Assembly (NCBI GenBank): GCA_011523725.1
Contig: WTGD01000429.1
Span: 1 to 5,840, forward strand
Length of the DNA: 5,840 bases
Source of the DNA: Nitrospinota bacterium
GTDB taxonomy: Bacteria > UBA8248
Reading direction: 5' to 3'
The notes below the pieces were generated by a model that was not told the origin of the DNA, did not search any database, and worked only from the letters and a program-made list of their open reading frames with translations. Position 1 is the first letter of the stretch. The number at the start of each line of letters is the position of its first letter. Below are positions 1 through 4,718 of the stretch, piece after piece. Both the position numbers and the translations under genes were made by a program.

Positions 1-458
1 CCATCGAGCCCACCGCCATGCAGCATGGCCGCGTAGCGGCGGCCAACATGGCCGGCCAGGAGGTGGCGTACAAGGGCAGCCTGCTCATGAACATCGTGGA
101 CGTCCTCGATATGGAGATCGCCAGCTTCGGCGCCTGGGACGACCCGGACGCCGAGGTCTTCGAGGCCGTGCGCGCGGAACGCCCCGCATACAGAAAACTC
201 CTGTTCCACGGAGGGAAGCTGACCGGGGCGATTATCCTCGGTAAAACCCGGGAAATTTGGACAACGAACGACGTGGGGATGCTCAAGGGCCTCGTGTATA
301 CGGGAGCGGACATCTCCGAGTGGAAAGAGCATTTGCGCGAGAATCCATTCGACGTGAAACGCGCGTTCTTGGCCTCGGGCGCCGCGGGCGACTTGCTGCC
401 GGAAACCGTTTTGGGGCGTCCGTCAATATCTGCGCATGAAATTGTCGTTTCTTCATAA
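1..458 (+). CDS. NAD(P)/FAD-dependent oxidoreductase, C-terminal part (5' end outside window)
   Basis: The reading frame is open from the left edge (first full codon at 3) to TAA at 456-458, giving 151 residues of a longer protein. It opens with IEPTAMQHGRVAAANMAG. This matches the end of the FAD-binding domain in the rubredoxin reductase/NirB-like class of pyridine nucleotide-disulfide oxidoreductases, where a helix starting 'P-T-A-x-x-G-R-x-A-A-x-N' follows the flavin-contacting Asp. The remaining ~125 residues fit the C-terminal alpha/beta domain of that class, including the strand pattern FHGGKLTGAIILG and the segment DVGMLKGLVYTG. The ATG at 18 lies inside the FAD domain and is not a start. 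The gene sits 18 bp before the AOR gene, so the protein is a likely cytoplasmic flavin subunit passing electrons between NAD(P)H and the AOR, as the FAD subunit AorC does in Aromatoleum AOR. Family call is firm; partner role is inferred. Confidence 0.85.
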   Translation, partial: IEPTAMQHGRVAAANMAGQEVAYKGSLLMNIVDVLDMEIASFGAWDDPDAEVFEAVRAERPAYRKLLFHGGKLTGAIILGKTREIWTTNDVGMLKGLVYTGADISEWKEHLRENPFDVKRAFLASGAAGDLLPETVLGRPSISAHEIVVSS

Positions 459-461
459 ACC

Positions 462-469
462 AAGGAGGT
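462..469 (+). promoter_or_regulatory. Strong ribosome binding site that fixes a TTG start
   Basis: AAGGAGGT is an almost perfect anti-Shine-Dalgarno match. It stands 7 nt before TTG at 477 but only 2 nt before ATG at 472. That ATG opens just ATG-CCT-TGA, whose stop overlaps the TTG. Spacing and frame therefore both select TTG 477 as the AOR start. Confidence 0.85.
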
Positions 470-476
470 CGATGCC

Positions 477-2348
477 TTGACTGATTACGCATATGCAGGA
501 GAAATCCTTCGGGTCGATCTCTCGAGCGGGAAGACCTGGGGAGAGAAATTCGAAGCCGCCGACCGCAGAAAGTGGGTGGGCGGCGCAGGGTTGGGCGCCA
601 AGGTTCTGTGGGAGGAGGTGCCGCCCGAGGTGGGTTGGGATCATCCCGAGAACCGGCTCGTTCTGGCCACGGGCCCTCTGGCGGGTCTGCCGGTCTGGGG
701 GACGGGCGGGCTTACCGTGGTGACGCGGGGCGCGATGACGGGCGGCGCGACCAACACCCAGGCGAACGGTTTTTTCGGCGCGAATCTCAAGTATTGCGGC
801 TATGACGCCATCGTGTTCCAGGGAGAATCCCCCGATTGGGTCTATCTCCACATTCGGGATGACGGGGTGGAGCTTCGCGACGCCGCTGAGTTGCTGGGCA
901 AAGACACCTGGGAGACGCAGCAATCGCTCGAGAAAACGCTGAACCTGAGCGGCCATAATTTGAGCGTGTACAGCATCGGGCCTGCGGGCGAGAATCTCGT
1001 GCGCTTCGCCGCCATACAGGGCGATTATGGCCACGTAGCGAGCAAGAACGGGTGCGGGACCGTCATGGGCAAGAAAAAGGTGAAGGCGGTGGCTATCGAG
1101 CGCGGAACAAAGGGAGTCGCCGCCGCCCATCCCAGAGCGCTCTTCGCGGCGGCGGACGATATCGCCCACAGCCTGCAGACCGATCCTTCTACCAAGGGCT
1201 TGTACCTCTACGGCACTCTGGGCGGCGTCCGGAACCTGCAGGGCATGGGGGCGCTCCCCATCCGGAACTACACGACGAACGTGTGGCCCGAGGAAGTCGA
1301 AACGCAAAAATGGGAGGCGAACGGCCTGCGCGAGGGGTTCGACCACCGGGGTCATCAGTGCAGCGCGTGCGGCATGCACCATTGCCATATGCAGGTTATC
1401 TCCTCCGGGCCTTACAAGGGGCAGGTCGTGGACGAACCGGAGTACGAGGGCTGGTCGGGCGCAGGCTGGACGATTGGCGCCACGGATCCGCAGCAGGTCA
1501 CCTGGATGAACACCCAGCTCGATCGCGCCTGTGTGGACGTGAACGAGTTCGGCTGGCTCTGCGGCTGGGTGATGGAGTGTCAGCAAAAGGGCTACATCAC
1601 GGACGAGGACCTGGGCTTCCGCCTGGAGTGGGGCGACATCGACGGGGCCAACAGGTTGCTTGAGATGATCTGCAAGCGCGAGGGCATGGGCGACCTTCTG
1701 GCGGAGGGTACGAAGCTCGCAGCGGAGAAACTCGGCGGCGAGGCACAGGATTGCGCCATTTATACGGAAGTAAACAATTCCCCCAGAGGGCACGATCACC
1801 GCTCCCGGTGGGAGGAGATGATCGATACCTGCACGGGTTCGGGCGGAACGATGGATACGGCTCCCCCGGTGTTCCCGACGGATTACGGCCTGCCCGCGCG
1901 TGTGCATCCCCAGGACGCGGAGGCGGTGCCCAAGCATGTGGGCGGCCTCCGGGGGCGGCGCGCGTATGAGGATTCCCTGGGAGCGTGCGTCTTTACTACG
2001 CGCGCGCCGATGGACGTCTTGTGCCGCTCCATTCAGGCGGCTACCGGATGGGACGTGGACAAGGATGAAGCGATGCAGACCGGCCGGCGCATCAATGCCT
2101 TGATGCGCGCGTTCAATTTGCGCTGCGGCATCGGGCCCGAGGTCGAAAAGCCGTCCAGGCGATATGGCTCCACGCCGGTGGATGGGCCGATCGCGGGCGT
2201 CTCGATCATGGATCAGTGGGAGAAGATGCTCGATATATGGTACGAGACGGCCGGCTACGACAGGGAGACGGGCCGCCCCAGGCCCGAGCTTTTGCGCGAA
2301 CTCGATCTGGAAGATGTGTCCGAAGCGCTATGGGGCGCGAACGTATAG
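477..2348 (+). CDS. Aldehyde:ferredoxin oxidoreductase family protein (tungsto/molybdo-bis-pterin, [4Fe-4S])
   Basis: This 623-residue protein has the usual full AOR length (about 600-625). It starts at TTG after a strong RBS. The N-terminal domain (about 1-210) carries family hallmarks: GEILRVDLSSG, GGAGLGAK at 35-42, NGFFG at 97-101 followed by LKYCGYDAIV, SIGPAGENLVRFA, and NGCGTVMG at 191-198. The C-terminal domains (about 240-620) hold the presumed cluster cysteines C295, C298 and C303, plus C504 in DSLGAC. The family oxidises aldehydes to acids, reduces acids, or reduces aromatic-ring CoA thioesters (BamB), using a W or Mo bis-pyranopterin. Two departures from Pyrococcus AOR are visible: C-x2-C-x4-C instead of C-x2-C-x3-C, and NEFGWLC (356-362) where the first D-x-x-G-L-D-type pterin motif is expected. 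Substrate and metal cannot be read from sequence. No signal peptide or membrane segment is seen, so it is cytoplasmic. Flanking flavoprotein and MoaD-like genes support a pterin enzyme linked to NAD(P)H. Confidence 0.93.
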   Translation: MTDYAYAGEILRVDLSSGKTWGEKFEAADRRKWVGGAGLGAKVLWEEVPPEVGWDHPENRLVLATGPLAGLPVWGTGGLTVVTRGAMTGGATNTQANGFFGANLKYCGYDAIVFQGESPDWVYLHIRDDGVELRDAAELLGKDTWETQQSLEKTLNLSGHNLSVYSIGPAGENLVRFAAIQGDYGHVASKNGCGTVMGKKKVKAVAIERGTKGVAAAHPRALFAAADDIAHSLQTDPSTKGLYLYGTLGGVRNLQGMGALPIRNYTTNVWPEEVETQKWEANGLREGFDHRGHQCSACGMHHCHMQVISSGPYKGQVVDEPEYEGWSGAGWTIGATDPQQVTWMNTQLDRACVDVNEFGWLCGWVMECQQKGYITDEDLGFRLEWGDIDGANRLLEMICKREGMGDLLAEGTKLAAEKLGGEAQDCAIYTEVNNSPRGHDHRSRWEEMIDTCTGSGGTMDTAPPVFPTDYGLPARVHPQDAEAVPKHVGGLRGRRAYEDSLGACVFTTRAPMDVLCRSIQAATGWDVDKDEAMQTGRRINALMRAFNLRCGIGPEVEKPSRRYGSTPVDGPIAGVSIMDQWEKMLDIWYETAGYDRETGRPRPELLRELDLEDVSEALWGANV

Positions 2349-2362
2349 CCCGCCCCGGACCC

Positions 2363-2368
2363 GGAGGA
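2363..2368 (+). promoter_or_regulatory. Ribosome binding site of the MoaD-like gene
   Basis: GGAGGA lies 8 nt before ATG 2377 and supports that start. The frame stays open further upstream (to 2164), but that part overlaps the AOR coding region in another frame and encodes arginine-rich shadow sequence. The gene therefore begins at 2377. Confidence 0.75.
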
Positions 2369-2376
2369 AGACGCCC

Positions 2377-2703
2377 ATGAGCGAGACGAAAAGCGTCAAG
2401 GCGATTCGCGTCCGGCTGGAGTTCATCTCCTGGGCGTCGACGTTCGTGGGCGGTGACGGGAACGAACGCAAGATTTTCGATGAGGAAGTGCCCGAGGGTG
2501 CCACGCTCCGGGACGTCCTCAAAAAGATGAGCAGCCGTTATCGCTCCCTGGACGAGGCGCTTTGGCACAACGGAACCGGCGAGTTGGCCGAACACCTTGA
2601 AATCGCCGTGAACGACGCGCTCCTGGGCATTCACCATAAGCTCGATTCCGAGATGAAAGAGGGCGATCTCATCCTCTTGATGGGGCAATACATGGGGGGG
2701 TGA
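2377..2703 (+). CDS. MoaD/ThiS-family sulfur-carrier protein
   Basis: The protein has 108 residues and begins MSETKSVKAIRVRLEF. It shows the beta-grasp pattern of MoaD/ThiS/ubiquitin-like proteins: a first strand (IRVRLEFIS), a 'PEGATLRDVLKK' helix entry like the 'TVAELL' segment of MoaD, a central strand (LEIAVNDAL) and the final KEGDLILLMGQYMGG. The protein ends in Gly-Gly at the extreme C-terminus. In this family a ThiF/MoeB-like E1 enzyme adenylates that end and it is converted to a thiocarboxylate, which donates sulfur. MoaD does so for the dithiolene of molybdopterin, which AOR-type enzymes also need. The protein is longer than E. coli MoaD (81 residues), with an N-terminal extension and a longer middle (SLDEALWHNGTGELAEH). 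It follows the AOR gene by 28 bp and is probably co-transcribed, suggesting a dedicated carrier for this enzyme's cofactor. No E1 partner is in the window. A bulk MoaD, a ThiS or a tRNA/protein-modifying carrier cannot be excluded. Confidence 0.87.
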   Translation: MSETKSVKAIRVRLEFISWASTFVGGDGNERKIFDEEVPEGATLRDVLKKMSSRYRSLDEALWHNGTGELAEHLEIAVNDALLGIHHKLDSEMKEGDLILLMGQYMGG

Positions 2704-2745
2704 GGGTAAAGCTCATTCGGTAATTGGCGTTTGTCGCTTACTGGT

Positions 2746-2821
2746 TTCTAGTCGGATTCGAACGCGCAGTCAGGCGTTTTTCCACTTTCCACACGTCGCG
2801 TGAATAAACGCCGCACTAGAA
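2746..2821. repeat. Nested inverted repeats between convergent genes
   Basis: TTCTAGT (2746-2752) pairs perfectly with ACTAGAA (2815-2821). Inside that, GGCGTTT (2773-2779) pairs perfectly with AAACGCC (2806-2812). The innermost stem is CACG (2792-2795) with CGTG (2799-2802) around TCG. The right outer arm includes the stop codon of the - strand gene. Together these can fold as a branched stem-loop on either strand. It may be a termination or RNA-stability element; function is unproven. Another GGCGTTT at 2726-2732 offers an alternative partner for AAACGCC. Confidence 0.45.
2760..2781 (+). terminator. Possible weak intrinsic terminator of the AOR-MoaD operon
   Basis: AACGC (2761-2765) can pair with GCGTT (2774-2778) around an 8-nt loop. 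T2777-T2781 form a five-T run, part of it inside the stem. The stem is only 5 bp and the T-tract is short, so this is weak. Its position, 57 bp after the MoaD-like stop between convergent genes, is what makes it credible. Confidence 0.3.
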
Positions 2822-3280
2822 CGGATGATCCGGGTCGAGCATTCCCAGGAATTCACGGCAGCGTTTCGCCTCGGCGGATTCTCCGATGGCGTCGGCGCAT
2901 TGCGCCAGGCCATGAATGGCGCGCAAAAACGGCCGATTGGCGGGGGTTTCCCAGGGGATGCGCCCGTCACCGCGCCAGCCCGAGGCGCGCGCCTTGTCCA
3001 GCCCCCTGTGGTAGGCGACCCGGAAGTATGCGTATGCGCTAATCGTCTCTTCGATTTCGAGCGCAATCCGCCCCATGGCCACCCAGCCGGAAAGCGCGTC
3101 CGGATAACGCGCCACCAGAGCTTTCAAATTATCAATGGCCGGCCCTTGTTTTTCATCGCCAGACAAAACGGCCTCTCTGAGAGAATCCAACGCGCGGAGC
3201 TCTTCCGGCTCGGACGGTAGCGACGTTCTGGGAATCCCCTCCGAGGAGATATCGAGCAAATCGTCGGGTTCATTCGGCAT
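2816..3280 (-). CDS. DUF3151-like, TPR-type conserved hypothetical protein
   Basis: The protein has 154 residues, starting at ATG 3280 and ending with TAG at 2816-2818. The first ~30 residues are acidic and proline-containing (MPNEPDDLLDISSEG), probably disordered. The rest is alpha-helical with a TPR-like rhythm: LKALVARYPDALSGWVAMGRIALE, then ISAYAYFRVAYHRGLDKARASGW, then IPWETPANRPFLRAIHGLAQCADAIGESAEAKRCREFL. The segment 'AYAY..R..YHRGLD..R..GW.G.G.(I/V)P(W/Y)...NR.FLRA...LA..A.AIGE..E..RC' matches my memory of actinobacterial DUF3151 proteins, whose function is unknown. There is no signal peptide and no membrane segment. It diverges from glyA and converges on the MoaD-like gene, so it is probably monocistronic here. 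An AAAGGA ribosome binding site (plus coordinates 3288-3293) lies 7 nt upstream. The family name is recalled rather than searched; that the gene is real is much surer. Confidence 0.78.
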   Translation of the reverse strand: MPNEPDDLLDISSEGIPRTSLPSEPEELRALDSLREAVLSGDEKQGPAIDNLKALVARYPDALSGWVAMGRIALEIEETISAYAYFRVAYHRGLDKARASGWRGDGRIPWETPANRPFLRAIHGLAQCADAIGESAEAKRCREFLGMLDPDHPF

Positions 3281-3314
3281 GATGATATCCTTTACCTGAA
3301 GGTTTCAGATTGCC

Positions 3315-3320
3315 ATTATA
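3315..3320 (-). promoter_or_regulatory. -10 element for the DUF3151-like gene
   Basis: Read on the - strand, these six bases are a perfect TATAAT. They would place the transcription start near 3308, about 28 nt before ATG 3280, a sensible leader length. I find no good -35 hexamer at 16-18 bp spacing, so an activator or a non-housekeeping sigma factor may be needed, or the match is fortuitous. Confidence 0.45.
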
Positions 3321-3356
3321 ACTCTTGCGTAATGATGGCACATTCGGCATTCGGGA

Positions 3357-3385
3357 TTGACGCCCCGAAACCGGTTTGTTAGCTT
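3357..3385 (+). promoter_or_regulatory. Candidate promoter for glyA
   Basis: TTGACG (3357-3362, 5 of 6 to consensus) is followed after exactly 17 nt by TAGCTT (3380-3385). The latter fits the relaxed TAnnnT form of the -10 box but only 3 of 6 of TATAAT. The predicted leader is about 55 nt. No riboswitch-sized fold fits in so short a leader. Confidence 0.4.
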
Positions 3386-3433
3386 CGACTCGCCCGGAAA
3401 ATTCCGCACTATTCCCCACGCCTGAAAAAATCT

Positions 3434-3439
3434 GGAGGT
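3434..3439 (+). promoter_or_regulatory. Ribosome binding site of glyA
   Basis: GGAGGT lies 7 nt before ATG 3447, after an A-rich stretch. It supports this start, which gives an N-terminus of normal length for the family. Confidence 0.8.
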
Positions 3440-3446
3440 TCCATCG

Positions 3447-4703
3447 ATGTCATCGGCACTAGCGCTGAGAGATCCCGATATTTTCGCCGCCATGGAAGAT
3501 GAAAGAGAACGCCAGGCGGACGAACTCGAACTCATCGCTTCGGAGAACTACGTGAGCAAGGCGGTGATGGAAGCGGTGGGCGGCGTGATGACGAACAAAT
3601 ATGCCGAAGGGTTTCCGGGAAGGCGCTACTACGGCGGGTGTCAGTTCGTGGACGTGGCCGAATCCCTCGCCATCGAGCGGGCGAAGTCTCTTTTCGGCAT
3701 GGATCACGCCTCCGTGCAGCCGCACAGCGGCGCCCAGGCGAACGCGGCGGTGTATTACGGCTTGCTCGAACCGGGCGATACGCTTTTGGGGATGAACCTC
3801 TCGCATGGAGGCCATCTGACCCATGGGCACCCCGTCACCTTCTCGGGCCGTTGGTTCAAGGTGGTGGCTTATGGAGTGGATCCCGAAAACCACGTCATCG
3901 ATTTCGACGAAGTGGAAAGCCAGGCAAAGGAACACCGGCCCAAGATTATCGTCGTAGGGGCGAGCGCTTATCCGCGATCGATCGATTATGCACGCTTCAG
4001 GGAGATTGCGGACGAGGTGGGCGCCGTGGTGATGGCAGACATCGCCCATGTCGCGGGTCTCATCGCCGGCGGCGCGCACCCGAGTCCCGCGGGCCATGCC
4101 CAGATTGTCACGACCACGACGCACAAAACGCTCAGGGGTCCTCGCGGCGGCATGATTCTTTGCGACGAGGACTACGCGGCGGAGATGAACAAGGCCGTCT
4201 TCCCCGGTCTTCAGGGCGGACCTTTGATGCACGTCGTCGCGGCCAAGGCGGTCGCGTTCAAGGAGGCGAGTACGCCCGAATTCAAAGACTATTCGGCGCA
4301 GATCGTGAAAAACGCCAAGGCGCTCGCGGACGCGCTCTTAAAGCGCGGCATCCACCTCGTTTCGGGTGGCACGGACAATCATCTGATTCTCCTGGATCTG
4401 CGCGAGGCCGGTTTCAGCGGGAAAAAGGCGGAAGCCGCCCTGGGCCAGGCGGGGATCACGGTGAACAAAAACGCGATTCCATTCGACACGAGAAAACCGG
4501 CGTTCACGAGCGGGATTCGCGTCGGGACGCCCGCGTTGACATCGCGCCGTATGAAAGAAGCCGAGATGAAAGTGGTAGGTGATTGGATAGCAGATGTGCT
4601 GGCCGATATCACGGACGAAGCCCGCATCGCCTCGGTAAGGAAAGACGTGCGCTCGCTTTGCGAGAAGTTCCCGATGGGGCCGGATGGGGCCAGGCTGAAG
4701 TAG
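3447..4703 (+). CDS. glyA: Serine hydroxymethyltransferase
   Basis: GlyA is a cytoplasmic PLP enzyme that interconverts serine plus tetrahydrofolate with glycine plus 5,10-methylene-tetrahydrofolate. It is the main source of one-carbon units. The 418-residue length matches bacterial GlyA (E. coli, 417), and the frame is intact. Diagnostic segments in order: LELIASENY near the N-terminus; KYAEGFPGRRYYGGCQFVDVAE with R60-Y61-Y62-G63-G64; PHSGAQANAAVYY; LSHGGHLTHG; D198-I-A-H201, whose Asp and His contact PLP; TTTTHKTLRGPRGG with the Schiff-base lysine at K227; and SGIRVGTPALT with the substrate-carboxylate arginine at R358. It is divergent from the DUF3151-like gene and ends 15 bp before the convergent amidase stop, with no folate or glycine gene alongside. 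All key residues are present, so it should be active. Confidence 0.98.
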   Translation: MSSALALRDPDIFAAMEDERERQADELELIASENYVSKAVMEAVGGVMTNKYAEGFPGRRYYGGCQFVDVAESLAIERAKSLFGMDHASVQPHSGAQANAAVYYGLLEPGDTLLGMNLSHGGHLTHGHPVTFSGRWFKVVAYGVDPENHVIDFDEVESQAKEHRPKIIVVGASAYPRSIDYARFREIADEVGAVVMADIAHVAGLIAGGAHPSPAGHAQIVTTTTHKTLRGPRGGMILCDEDYAAEMNKAVFPGLQGGPLMHVVAAKAVAFKEASTPEFKDYSAQIVKNAKALADALLKRGIHLVSGGTDNHLILLDLREAGFSGKKAEAALGQAGITVNKNAIPFDTRKPAFTSGIRVGTPALTSRRMKEAEMKVVGDWIADVLADITDEARIASVRKDVRSLCEKFPMGPDGARLK

Positions 4704-4718
4704 ATCGGCACCTCCGGG

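Noticed and set aside
453..1937. 494-residue open frame on the - strand, antisense to the AOR gene
   Set aside because: It lies within a clear AOR coding region, its translation is rich in Arg, His, Ala and Pro with no family resemblance, and it fits the mirror effect of GC-rich codon bias.
2164..2376. Upstream extension of the MoaD-like frame into the AOR gene
   Set aside because: The 71 extra residues are arginine/serine-rich shadow sequence. A proper RBS precedes ATG 2377.
2742..2821. A functional tRNA gene
   Set aside because: Only the acceptor-like stem, an A-CCA end and a T-loop-like core are visible. T-stem pairing, D-arm and anticodon arm are absent, so I list it as a finding, not a tRNA feature.
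3459..4232. 257-residue open frame antisense to glyA
   Set aside because: It overlaps verified glyA coding sequence, is rich in His and Arg, and shows no recognisable domain.
3638..4582. 314-residue open frame on the + strand inside glyA
   Set aside because: It is a frame-shifted shadow of glyA with arginine/glycine-rich, low-complexity translation and no ribosome binding site. GlyA is intact in the true frame.
4704..4718. Terminator between glyA and the amidase
   Set aside because: The 15-bp gap contains no inverted repeat followed by a T-run on either strand.
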